Shown here in pieces: positions 24,926 to 36,900 of a DNA stretch of 64,000 nt. This DNA comes from Trichobilharzia regenti (lineage: Eukaryota > Platyhelminthes > Trematoda > Strigeidida > Schistosomatidae): the NCBI GenBank assembly GCA_944472135.2, contig OX235267.1:20815452-20879451 (forward strand). Direction: 5' to 3'. Position 1 is the first letter of the stretch, and each line of letters opens with the position of its first letter. A program made the translations under genes and the position numbers. The notes below the pieces were generated by a model. It ran no database searches. It was not told where the DNA came from and worked only from the letters and a program-made list of their open reading frames with translations.

Positions 24926-25205
24926 GGTTGCGCTATGTCATTAATTGGCAGAAGTAAGAATTCATTGGCTATCGGATATGGTCCCAGTGGGTTAATGGTC
25001 TACAAGCTCGCTAGCCTTGTAACCAGAAGGTCCTGGGTTTGAACCTCATAGTGTGGGTGCGTACTGATGAAGAAGAGTCCGAAACTAAGACCAAAGCAGC
25101 TGTCCAGTATTCTTAGGTTCTCCAATGTTTCTCTAGCTGATGTAAGGCCATAGCGAAATCTTTCAACCAGTCAAACAAAATCCTTACAAATCCAATGCTT
25201 GAAAA
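24926..25205 (+). repeat. Degenerate hammerhead-type repeat (right of head-to-head pair)
   Basis: Plus-strand copy starting TTGGCAGAAGTAAGAATTC, with CAGTGGGTTAATGG (box A), GGTTTGAACCTC (box B), a core widened to CTGATGAAGAAGAGTCC, AAAGCAGCTGTCCAGTA, and the tail ATCCTTACAAATCCAATGC. The core insertion should abolish cleavage. Confidence 0.8.
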
Positions 25206-25392
25206 TATTACCAGAATTACAAATAAAAAATTAAAATCCTATGTCCTCTTGTTTCCTATCAATTATTTACAAATGGTTATAAACCACTTAACTTATGAGT
25301 TGTTAACCCTGTCGATTACGTAAGATTGTTCAGTTTTTCACACATTGTTATTACCAGAATTAATGAACTCTGGAACCTGAAGTCTGAACCTG

Positions 25393-25436
25393 ACTAAAAC
25401 AAATAAGGTAATAATAATTACCTTATTTGTTTTAGT
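25393..25436. repeat. Perfect 20-bp hairpin, 4-nt loop
   Basis: Left arm ACTAAAACAAATAAGGTAAT (25393-25412), loop AATA, right arm its exact reverse complement (25417-25436). No coding potential around it; nothing links it to a transposon family I know. Confidence 0.85.
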
Positions 25437-26364
25437 GAGGTATCTTGTACTCCGTATTTACAGCCTAGATAAACAGTTGACAAACTTTATGTACTCATCC
25501 TATGCATCGATTTGATAATGCGAATTAAAGTGAAGTCAGCGTAATTTCAGCAACTGATCAACTTGCCATACTTACGTATAGTGTTAATCTCAACACTTCG
25601 ATCGATAGTTTCTTCAGGTTCCAGTAGTGCTTTACATTGAGTTATGACTGAAGTTCTGTATTTTCATCACATTGTTTACCTTCAACTCTACATATACCCA
25701 AGCATTATGTAAATTTCTGTGAAGATATTGTGAATTCGTAAGTTCTAAAGAAGGTATTCGTTTTCAGCTGTACCGTGTGAAGAAGAATGAAATATTTTAA
25801 AACAAATCTTAATTCACGAAAACTTAACCCTCATATTTAGTCATGACAAAGATACTTAAGTTTTGTTGGCTAGTTGATAAATATAACTGTGTATACTTTT
25901 AAATATAGCTAGAAATGAAAACTGAAACCACAGTCGATATAAAAGTTCGATTTTCGTGATCATTTGTCTGTAGTAGATTATAAAAGTCGGTCGTAATGAA
26001 GTTTCCATAAGGTTTCATACTCATTAACACTTATTAGAAATTTATTTCAAAATTCCTAGACATCATTTCCTTTTCTCAGTAAAGAACATATTTGTGTGCT
26101 GGATTATCATCGTGTTTTTACCATCTCCTTTTTGTACCGTTTTGAAATGTGTCGATTTGAAGTGACGTACGTGTTTTCAAAGTTCTACCTTGATGTGTTT
26201 GTGAATAAGGTTTACTGAATGTCAGGTAAATGATTAGATACATGATAATTTCGAATCTGTTTCAGTGGGTACTTCTGTCACTAACTGCTCCGTCCATAAA
26301 ATTGATTAAAAACTACTAGATGTCCTGCTCCACCTTTAAAATTCAGAAGTGACTCTCAGCAACT
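25437..26364. other. Anonymous AT-rich sequence
   Basis: No feature recognised upstream of the MAP coding exon other than the next repeat. Promoter or first-exon signals could not be pinned down. Confidence 0.45.
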
Positions 26365-26580
26365 GAATCAACAATAGTAAGAATTCACGGATTACTAGAT
26401 TTCAAAGGGCTCTCCTCGTAACCTGAATGTCTTGGGTTTGATTTCCGGTTGAACAGTTGGTATGCACTTCTGCTGTGTCCCAAACTAGGATAAAACAGCT
26501 CTTGAGTGGATCATGGTTTCTAACGATTCTTTAATTAATATTAACTTAAGATGAAATCCAAATTGAAATTATACTACGTC
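26365..26580 (+). repeat. Degenerate hammerhead-type repeat
   Basis: Plus-strand copy recognised by TAGTAAGAATTCACGGATTAC, GGGTTTGATTTCCGG, CCCAAACTAGGATAAAACAGC and the AGATGAAATCC tail. The CTGANGA box has become CTGCTGT. Confidence 0.65.
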
Positions 26581-27177
26581 TAAACTAACTCTTTTGAGAA
26601 ATAACTACCTTTTGTGCATACAATTATAGTAACTATAACTAGTATTAAAATGATTTTCGGCACATTTTAGTATGGGCTGTTATAATGTTATTTGTGTTGT
26701 ACTCAGGTGATCGCAATGACAAGAGATTGGTATTCAAACCACTACACTTGTGTATTATAAGTCGCAGTGTACACAAACAGTGATCAAGTCTAATAGTTAT
26801 TTTTAGGAGACTCATGAATTTGTATTGACTTATATTTAATCAGTTTCTGAAAATGAAGATCCTTCAGAAGACTAGAACAATTTACAGGATGCAAATCATG
26901 AAAGTCATTCCATTGACCACATCAAGACGCGTACTTAAACTGCTTTCAAATTCGAAATTGATGGTAAACCTGGATCAATGGGTTTTACACAATTTAATCT
27001 GTTAGTGTTTCCTGTCGTGTTTTCTGTCATCATCATGACTCTTTTTTCTTTTCGATAACATCGTGGAGATTGGTGAATCGATGATCTCTCTTCTCTAAAA
27101 TATTTTAAATATTCAAACTTAATCTTAAATTATTCACACATTTACTAATTTGTAATAATTTCATTTTTCCCTTCCAG

Positions 27178-27224
27178 TTAATTTATCAGTATTTCCAACC
27201 AATTGATAAATAAATGTAACTAAA
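27178..27224 (+). promoter_or_regulatory. MAP 5' UTR part with start-stop uORF
   Basis: A pyrimidine tract ending CTTCCAG at 27171-27177 looks like a 3' splice site, so the coding exon probably begins at 27178 with 47 nt of leader. The leader has in-frame TAA at 27207 and a minimal ATGTAA at 27214-27219, just 5 nt before the start ATG. Whether the site takes a cis-spliced UTR exon or a trans-spliced leader cannot be told. Confidence 0.5.
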
Positions 27225-27921
27225 ATGTTAGCTCAGTCGCCTGTACAAGAATCATCATTGAAGTATCAACATTTATTTAATCAAAGTGTTAACACCAACA
27301 ATACTAATAATAACAGTAGTAATAATAGTAACAACAGTACACAACAAACACCACCAAACACAGTGAGTACACCAATTTCGACACAGCATAATAACAATAC
27401 TAATACTAACACTGCAACTACTACTGTGACTACTATTAACAATAATACTATTAGTAATGATAATAAAAATCACCATAATGACATTAATAGTAATGGTAGT
27501 AGTACACAGACTGCAGCATCATCTAAAGATCGTCCACAGAGTGCAGAAGGCTTACCCATAAGTGGTCCACTTAAATCTCCTTCAGGTATTCCAAGATTAT
27601 TATCTTTAAATGAATCAATCAGTAAGTATATTTCACCGTCAAACAATGAAAAAAATAATAAAACGCCAAATGGTGGAAATCATGTATACAGTAGCAAAAT
27701 TTCTAATCATGTCAATCACAATAATAATGGCAGTCCTAATAATACAACTAATAATAATGACCCTATAACCAATTCATCGCATCCACGGAAGTGTACTCCA
27801 CCGAGTAATAGCTTCACAACATCTGCTGTTGCTAATAATAATGGTTCCAATGGTCAATATGTTTATCGATCACGTGCTACTACACAATCAGTGACAAGAC
27901 AAAACAGAACTAACTCAGAAA
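27225..27921 (+). CDS. MAP exon 1 (first coding exon, Asn-rich)
   Basis: Encodes residues 1-232 and the first base of codon 233 (exit phase 1). The donor is A|GTAAGTACG at 27922. The frame would read 18 more codons into the intron before a stop, so the ORF end at 27977 is not the exon end. Residues about 19-95 are dominated by Asn, Thr and Ser encoded by AAT/AAC/ACT runs. A less repetitive Pro/Ser block (residues about 102-150) contains KSPSGIPR, SPSN and KTPN. Then comes a further Asn/His/Ser-rich stretch and a basic tail with CTPPS and TTQSVTRQNRTN. This resembles the low-complexity projection and Pro-rich regions of MAPs only in composition, not in alignable sequence. Confidence 0.92.
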
Positions 27922-30900
27922 GTAAGTACGCCTTGTGTTTTCTTTCCTTTTATTGTATATTTCCAGAACTTACTTAAATAGTACTGAATCCTAAACAAGG
28001 ACTAAACAACTGTCTAGTACTCCCTGCTTTTCAGCGGCACCAATCGGCGATCAGAAACTTGGAACAGATCAGATCCCTTGATACTAACTCTCGCAAATCA
28101 ATCTGATGTTGGCTAAATACTGGCTACAGAACAAATTTTCCTGAAGTTTCAGTGAGAAGTTGTGACCAGTAGATTCCACCAGGTCGTATGTGAAGATAAA
28201 TACACGTTGAAGACGTTGGCTGGTAATCGCACTAAAAGCAAAAATCAGGAGACGTTGGAAATCATAAGACACTGGGTCGAGTTTCAGTGAATGAATGGCC
28301 TACGAGCTTTCTTTTTCGACTAAAGGGTTCTGGGTTCGAAACCCAGTGGGTTCGTACTGCTTCAGAACCCCCAAACTATGACTGTGGTATTTGATTGTTA
28401 TGCAAAAGTGGAATAAATGGTAGGTCCTGTCATTAGTGCTCGATAGTTCCTCAACTGATGCTTTTCGGTGATGAAATATCTAACCTCAGTAGTTTGAAGA
28501 TTATTCACTAACTTCAAATCAAAATCAACATAATAAAAGCTTTATAAAATACAAATGAATGAAATAGAGAAGTCGGTTAGCCTTTCTGTTTGATATTTTC
28601 TTAGTAATTATCTGTCTTCTTTGTTGGCTGTGTTGTCAATCATCCAATTTCATTACTCGAGAATATATGACTATTGTCAACATTGTCGTTATGATGGTTA
28701 TCATTTTGTTTTTCGTCATTTATGTTATTCCTCTCAAAACAATAAAGTAGCTTGTTCGTTTTTTCGCACACAAAAACTGAAGGAGCAGTGAAATTTGGTC
28801 AACTAATCAATGGTTTGACTTATTTTCACATCCTATTGGCCCATAACTTGTTATCAAGTCAAGGTCAATTCATTCCAATGGGAATTACAAAGACTTGAAC
28901 GGTAGAAGAGGAATAGAAATAAATTTAACTTACCACCAGATAGTTAAAACACACCAGTTTCTTTGTTTGATATTCTCATAATGTTACATCATACTCCCTC
29001 CTTATTTAAGAAAAGTGGAAAGCAAAATATTTGAATGATAATACACTTTCATTGTTGGGTTTTGGAATTCAACTAATTTAATTCCATGAATAAGGAAAAT
29101 CAGATTTGTTCAGTGAAGATAATTTTTCGACAACTCTTCATTTTCGAGCTGTACAGTTTTATTTATATTACAGATTTTATTTTTCTTATTTCCTTCACGT
29201 TCCCAGTGGAACATAAAGCCTCAAGCTAGTGACTTGAAGTTTCTGTAGCAGTGTTTATTTTACAGGATGGGGTGCTAGCCTCATGCCCAACCTTTCCTCT
29301 TTACCAGCATTATTTCCGGCTTAGCGAGGTAAAAGAGTGCGTCTGTGGCCGGGGATCGAATCCCGGACCATGTGCATGGTCGGCGAGCATCCTAACCTCT
29401 GTGCCACTGACGCACTTACAGATTTTATCATTAACCAATATGAATTTGAAAGACAACTGAAATCAAAGGACTGTACATCGCCAGTTTATAGGTAGAATAC
29501 TCACCATCTACCGACATGGTCTGGAGTTTGATCCCCAGCCGACTCACTTCTAAAACATCTCTTACCCGATAGTAAACCCGGTTAAAAAAGACGTTCGTGT
29601 GTGAGCCTAGCAACCCCATCTGAGGTATATAGGAATAATAAAATTGTGAATCAGTCGTTTTATGCTATCTAGCAGAATTATCAAGTCTCAAATGTTGTAC
29701 AAAGTTTATTGATCGAGTGTTTTGTTTATTCACTATACGACTCGACAGTACTCCATATTATGGTATAACATAATTTGATATTAATTATAATAGTCCAATA
29801 ATCGTCTGCTTCGGCTATTATCAGAAGACTGATTTCCATACGCGATTCGAACCTACAAGGAGCTAGTTGTGTCTTGAATAACCAAATGATAAAATCAATG
29901 ACTTTGATATTAAATGACGCAAATTCATATCTCAGAAGTTAATATAAATTTCACCTTGTTAGTTGTTTCTACTCGAGGTCCAACACAAAACAAAACTGAT
30001 TAAGTTCATGCATACGTTTTGAGATTATTTTACAGGCATCATATATCAGACTATAATTTAACTTGATATACGTAATATATATCTTGGTAATTTCACTTAT
30101 TGTAGAATGCTTACAGCCACGTCTATTACTTTAAAATGTTACAACCATTGACTGCATCTGAAACTTCTTTTACATAATAGATGAAGTATTTTAAGCATAC
30201 AATGGAATTCAGTATGGAATAAATCCAAAAAGTAACAAGTTAAAGAAAAATTCATTCATCTGTTGAATCATAAAATTCATGAATATTTTTAATTTGAAGA
30301 GATATGCTAATTTGTGAAATTAGTTGCATATTGTGGTTATGTCAGATGCACTCGAAGTTCACTAGTCAAATTTCCTGAAATAAACGGACAGTTTATCCTG
30401 TTCACCATAATCCCTTTAGAAACGAAATGGCCATTCAGAAAAGACAGAAAGTTAGGCATCATTAACACAAAATATCATTTTATTGCTTAATTATTCAAGT
30501 TATCGGCAATACAATTACCAGATAAACGTAGAAGGCAGAATAAAAGAAGACAAGAATATATTCAATCATCCCATGGAATGAAATAAAAACGAGGGAAGGT
30601 GAATAAAGACATGTGATATTATAGTTAAAACGACGAAAAGGCCGATGTTGAATCATGTCAAATTTGTACAGTACCCCTGACCTTTATTTAGCTGTAGGAA
30701 ATGTTGTTTGTGCGAAAAGTAGTGCACATTGGTAAAAGCTATTGAACCTTTTGGTGTTGTTTGCTGATGTTTTGTCAGACACCGATCCACAACGTTTGAT
30801 ATAAATCTTCAATTCAGTGAGATGGTCATCGTGTATAGACATTCTAGTTTTGTAATTAGATAGTGAATCCCAGTAGAGACCTATATGGATAACAGTTAGG

Positions 30901-33900
30901 AGTAACAGTCGATAAGTTTTATCTACTATGTTTGATTTATATTAAGTGCGTCGGTGGCACAGTGGTTAGGACTCTCGCCGACCATGCACATGGTCCGGGG
31001 TTCGAGCCCACGCCGGCGCATACCTGATATCTATGGTCGGCCTGCAAAATTTGGGCTACCGATATCCATGCTGAAAATTCCATACTTGTACCAAAAATAC
31101 GGTGTGGAATCAAGCTGTAATCAAAAAAAATTATATTCGTAAATTGCCAGTGGTTTACGCAAGCTGGCCTTACATGAGAAGTTTAATTTCGTATGCTACT
31201 AGACGGTCGTAATTGTAACAGCTTGATGATGTTTTTTCCATTTCCTGGAAATACGTATTTGTAGTAGTCATAAATAACAAAACTACAGACCATCAGAATA
31301 ATGCCATAATTACTTCCAAAATAAACCCTCATATACATTTTAGTTTGTATAACGGAGGTACGTTTATAATATGAAGAATAAACCTAATCATAACCATTCC
31401 GATATAAGGAAAAATTAGGGCAGTGTGGTAGAGTATAATACCATTATATAATTCCATCATATCAAGTTGATATGGTTATAAGCAATAAATTGTTCTCGAA
31501 ATGTCACTGTTAAATATTACTGTATAAGAATATGTGACGTTATCAAATTAAATTTTATCTATGATGGAATAAGCATTTTACTCCACGTCACCAACCGTCA
31601 TCAGGACCCCAACAGGGCAGTCTAAAACCACTAACAAGGTTCAACTAACACTTAAGGACTTCATGGAATAACGTCGTGGTTCTATTCAACTACCCTTTAC
31701 TCTCTTCCGACCTAATCCTATGTCAGCTAATATTGCTAGACAAAAAAGGCGTTGACTCGGAATGAGCAACACGCATCTTAGCCGTTTCAATCGATGTAGC
31801 TTCACAACCTCACCACCCCTACAACTTGATGACTAACCAAAATTTTACTCACCTTATTGTACCACTTAACACCAGATATATATGACAAACATCTGTGGTT
31901 AAAGACAGCTAGCCTCTCCATATCTTCCAGGTTCAATGACCATTTTCAGATCATTAGTAAGGACGGCGAACTACTGCACAGTACAGATGTCTGTTGATTG
32001 ACAGTCAAAGTCGCGTCAATAGCATCAAAGACGTAGGATGCTAAATGTCTTGTGCCAAGGTTTCATCAGCAATTAGTCCATTAACGCTGATACAACTTCT
32101 CAAACAGGTGAATTAGTCGACAAGCTCAAACAGTTCATCCAATATTTCTAGACTGGAAGTCTCTTCAGCTCATTCCTTCATCTTACGTGTGACTGGAGCG
32201 AACTGCATGTAAAGCATATTAAGATTTCTGTCCAGGATATTCAGAAAACTCAGAGTTTTCACGTTGATGGACTTTGTCATCTGCAAAATCTAAATCGGCT
32301 AGGGTCATCTCTGATGAAATATAACAAAAATGGGAACATTGGGCACCCCGGCGGATACCACTGATGGACATCACTTATGAGGATAACACTCCATAAGAAA
32401 TTATATGGCTACACGAGTTTGAGTAGCCTACCTTGATTAGTGAGATATACATTCTCGGTACTCTTTTAACTGTCAGATATTTCCAAAGCGAATTTCAGTC
32501 AATGGATTTAAATGCTGTCTTCAAGCCAAGAAGCCTGTCCATTTGTCTATATCCTAGTAGCTGTCAGTGGCGATCATAAGGTTGTTAGATTTAAAGAATA
32601 TCTGAATAAAAGCGAATAAACATGATCTTAAATACCAAGATGATAAAGAATGAATTCATCCATGTCACTGGTAATTCCTCTGATCCATTCCACCAAGAGA
32701 CTCCAACAACTGGTTTTTTTGTAAATAATACATTAGCTTTCAGTGTTCATGCTGAAGTATCATTGCAAACCGATCTATCAAGGTTGGTAGAACTTCTCAA
32801 ACAAGTGAAACTACTAAATAATCTGGGTAGTTTGAAGAATATCTTGAAGTTATTAGTTGTTTTAGACTAGTCTTGTAGCATCATCTTAAAGTAAACAAGA
32901 GTGAAACATTTATCGGAAATACTTAGATTTCTGCTTATAGTAATCATTATAATCTCTTGACAGTGGTAGCATAAATCCACTTTTCATTACACGTGTTTTC
33001 ATCCCATTTTATGCTTTTTAGCGAGACTCATTTATCACCCAGTCAATATTCAATAGTACAATTTCATATACCACCCTAATAAGTTACACGAGTTAAATTT
33101 GTCTACCTGTCACTGGTTCTTGAGTTTTTCCTATTAATAAAATTAAAGAATAATATGATCAATATCTTTTAACAGAACTACCGTAACTCAGCTATTCAAA
33201 GCATGATACCGTGACCTTCCATGTACTGCATTTGAATTATAGCTGATGCAATGACGTGGGGGAGGAGAGTTTGTGTCATTGGTTGCTATGATGCATACAT
33301 AATTCATTAATTAGTTTAAAACAAGACAAAAATAGTTTTCAAGCTTTTCATTGCTAGTCACAGCAATATATAACGAAATTTTAATTACTAGAAATGACAG
33401 AGTAAAAACACTTGAATACTTGATTTATTAGATTAACCCTATCAGTCAATACTTTAAAACTTCAAGTAGCAATCATAATGACAATTTTATCAGTTTGCAA
33501 AGTGCTAAACGTTCACGTTCACTTGAAGTTATTCGAAGAACAACAGATTGTTATGTATGCATGAGTAAAATGTGATTGATAGCTCTTATAAACGAATTGA
33601 TTTTATTGCTTAATTATGTTACAGAATAGCTGCATTGGCTCTCGATTTTCGTTTTCATCTTTCTTGTCTTTCAGATCCATCTAAGTCATGTGATACAGAA
33701 TCTGACACATCAAGTGTAAGTTGAACTGAGATTTTGATCGACGTATCTCAGTTATCGAGCTATATCACAATATTAATTGTCACTTAGGATTAAATTTGTT
33801 TTTACGAGTTGATCACGGATTGATATCAGTTAGAGAACTACAAGTAAACACTACATTGTCATTGTAAACTTGATTAAATTAACAATTCTTTGTACTCAAA

Positions 33901-36900
33901 AGCCGAAACTAACTATTTATTTTGTAGTAAAATAGATCAATGTGTTAGATGTTGAGCGTCAGACGACGAAACTCCAACTGTACTTAGATTTCACATATGT
34001 TAGCAGTTATAAACAAAGTGTATTCTCAACCTCAGAAATTCAAATTAGTGTCACTCAGCACAGGTATTCGAGTTTTCAGGAACAAAGTCATTCAAGTCAC
34101 TACTAAACCACCATATACCTGGATTACGGTGATGATTGGCGACCGAGACTGTTGGCTTTTCTATAATTCTGCTGAAAACCGATTTTGTAATGCACAGTCT
34201 AACAACTTGTCTGACATGAATAACTTTGAAGCTAGGCGTCTGACACGATAGTTGCGTAGTTCAAGTTTTAATCTCACATATGGTATGAATTTCTCGCGAA
34301 GTTTTAAATATTCCTTCTAGTCACGATTAAGCAGCACTTCATGCCTGTGTTCACTGTTAATATTTAACACCAAGTCATGTGGAAATTTCTACCACATCTT
34401 AATTCAGCAACCATATTGTTTATTTAGTCACTAGAATTTTATGAGTACATAAGAATAGTCGGCTACAACTATCTCCTGTTTAACTAAGGTTTATCATGCA
34501 TACCAGAGTAGAGATTTTCACCTATAAGCACCATCTTGCTCAATCATATTTAACAACAGCGTAATACATAAAAAAGCTGAAAGTAGTAAAGAATAGTAAA
34601 ATTTACAAGGAGTGAGCGGAGTTGAACTTTCATAGCCAAAATCAAGTCAAAAGTTGACCTTCTAAAATCAATCAGATTTAGGGAATACTATGAAAGGTCA
34701 TTTCAAATCAAGTCATGTTGCCTTTATGGACTTGGTGACGGAAGATATAGCATACCATATATTCCCTAAGTACTTTTTCTTTAAATTTGTACTGTCAGGT
34801 AAGTTCATGGTTCTTAAGTTAAAGGTTGGGGTCTAGGGTTAAGGTTAGAAATTAGGACTAGGGAGTAGTATTACGGTCAGAGTTAAGCGTAGGTTAAAGA
34901 ATGGTATGAGAAATATCAATTGATCTCAAAGTACCATAATCTACAGTAACCTTCATGAATATATTCGTCGCACGTGGTATTACTTCGATATAGTCTGTCC
35001 GTGTAGTGACTGGAAGGTACTCATACAAGACATAAGCGACAATTATCCAGTTTAATTTCATGTTTGCAATGTTTTTAATGCGTTCTTCAGCGATTATGCG
35101 AGTTCTTGCATCTGAATTTGTATTGATGGTTCAAGGTCACTGTGCCTTTGAGTATGATAGTTTCTCTTCGCCGGTAATTTCATAGCGAAAATACCGCCTG
35201 CTGAATCAATTTTTCTTAGTTTGCTTTTCAGCTTATCGTGCTCAGTAAAATATAAATAAAGGACCTTGTTTGTTAGATTTTTAACATATGTTAGGATTTC
35301 TTCCTTATCTAAAACATTGAAATCAAATCGCTGCAAACTAAATTCTTAGTCCTCCAAAGAGGGTATCTTTAAGGATTTTATCCGGTAAAGCGAATAATTA
35401 GAGGCATTGGGCGACACATAGACACCCACAGTTTTCCAGTACCATTTTGGTTTACTGCCTTCTCCGCTATGGTTGCCATAAATCTTGAAATGACGTTATG
35501 AGTATGAATGCATTTATAGGTATTTGTAAATATTTACGATTGACCTTAACCATATATTTCATTGACATATTTCCGCATCATATTACAGTTAAATATCGTT
35601 CTGCTATCTACTACTGACAAAGATGAAGTCTAGTTCCTGTTGTATATGCCATCGATTACCCCAAATAATTGTATGGATGTGTTTTGGGAATCTCACGTCG
35701 TGAAAATAAAGTTTTATCTATCATGGAATTTCATTTAAGCAAATATGTGTTCCTAATTAGATCCTTGTATATTTACTCAAGTTGGTTTTTTTTCTTGTTT
35801 TTCAGGTATTTTCCAGCAGCGGTAAGTTGTACAAATGCATTCAGATATTGACTACTACATTAGTATAAAATAATTAATTGCTGATTAAGGTCACATCTGA
35901 ATAGTTTCCGCCACAATCTGAAGTGAACAAGAAGAGTTAGAAAAACACACACCATTGCCTAGTGGTTTCATTCCGAACTCAAACTTTACATCAGTGTTTG
36001 CAAACTTCAGAAGGGATTTAACTTGTAAGATTTAATTTTTCATCAGGACTATAGATAGTTTAGGTTATAGACCGAAGATATTTAGAAGGAAAATAATGGC
36101 TTTGCAATGAAACTATTCCGCTTAAAGGACATTCTCTGGTGATAGATAACCTCTCTTGATTAGGACTATTTCTCAAACTAACTAGTTTTCTACAAGCCAA
36201 TTAATCGGGTAAAAATCTAGTGTTTATTATTGAATTCATGATAGATTTCCGAAAGCTTTATATAAACTTTGTTAGATATGTGAGGACTTACTCAGCAATT
36301 AATAGATCTTAAGTATATGTGTTGGCTAAATTTAAAAACCTTGACGGTTGGATTAATGTTTTATGCCTGAGTGGTAATGCAGTTATTTCAAGATCTGAAG
36401 GTTTTAATTTTCTGTAAAGTTAAAAGTTCACTTCCGACTTAGCACAAAGAGATTTCACGGTGGTACTTGTATTTCAAAAGTTCTTTAGCTAAGATTGGTT
36501 TTTAAAGACTGACACTTTAAGGTATTTGTTCACATAAACATTAAGGATAGGCAGCATTACTACTTTTTATCTGGTGAACAATACAGATGTCAAGTATGAT
36601 TGATCGATTGTACAATACTTACTAATTAAGTGGTACTACACTTCTATAGATTGCATTTCGATGTCTCTTGGGTAGGTACCTTTAATAAATAAGTATTGAA
36701 CTCATGTAGATGTTTTAACTTACCGACTAGTTGTATCTGAAACTTTGGAATGACATATATTGCTTCAGCGCAAAAAACCTACTATAGAATCACCAATTTA
36801 TGAAAAGCATTCCGTGCTGTGTTGGTCATCGATCTCAGTGGATTAGTGTTATAGTTTTGGATTTCATTACGTAGTCCTATAAATTCGAATTCCAAAAGGA

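Larger units (their letters stand above)
27922..33674 (+). other. MAP intron 1
   Basis: 5.75 kb. Holds partial hammerhead-type repeats (27983-28510), a Penelope-terminus-like segment (29095-29170), a SINE with a 13-bp target duplication (29181-29415), a second SINE type (30944-31130), and an antisense LINE reverse-transcriptase remnant (31960-32590). Stretches 28511-29090, 29430-30940 and 32600-33670 show nothing recognisable beyond AT-rich intron sequence. Confidence 0.8.
33716..35805 (+). other. MAP intron 2
   Basis: 2.1 kb. Contains a 50-bp antisense tail of the hammerhead repeat (33805-33855) and an antisense decayed coding segment (34894-35345). A G/T-rich patch near 34830-34870 has degenerate TTAGGG-like words but no array. 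Confidence 0.75.

Noticed and set aside
27273..27476. 67-codon - frame rich in Ile, Ser and Val
   Set aside because: Antisense shadow of the Asn/Thr triplet runs of MAP exon 1.
27922..27977. Extension of the first MAP exon to the in-frame stop at 27977
   Set aside because: A consensus donor at 27922 and in-phase downstream exons explain the gene better; the extension would encode a protein without repeats, possible only through intron retention.
30954..31020. Functional tRNA gene
   Set aside because: Box A and B are present but the sequence continues into a SINE body with poly(A) and target duplication, and no proper acceptor stem was seen.
32622..32870. 82-codon + frame in intron 1
   Set aside because: No motif and no splice sites that would link it in phase to exons 1 and 2.
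34800..34900. Interstitial telomere-like tract
   Set aside because: Words such as CTAGGGTTAAGG are scattered and degenerate; there is no TTAGGG array.
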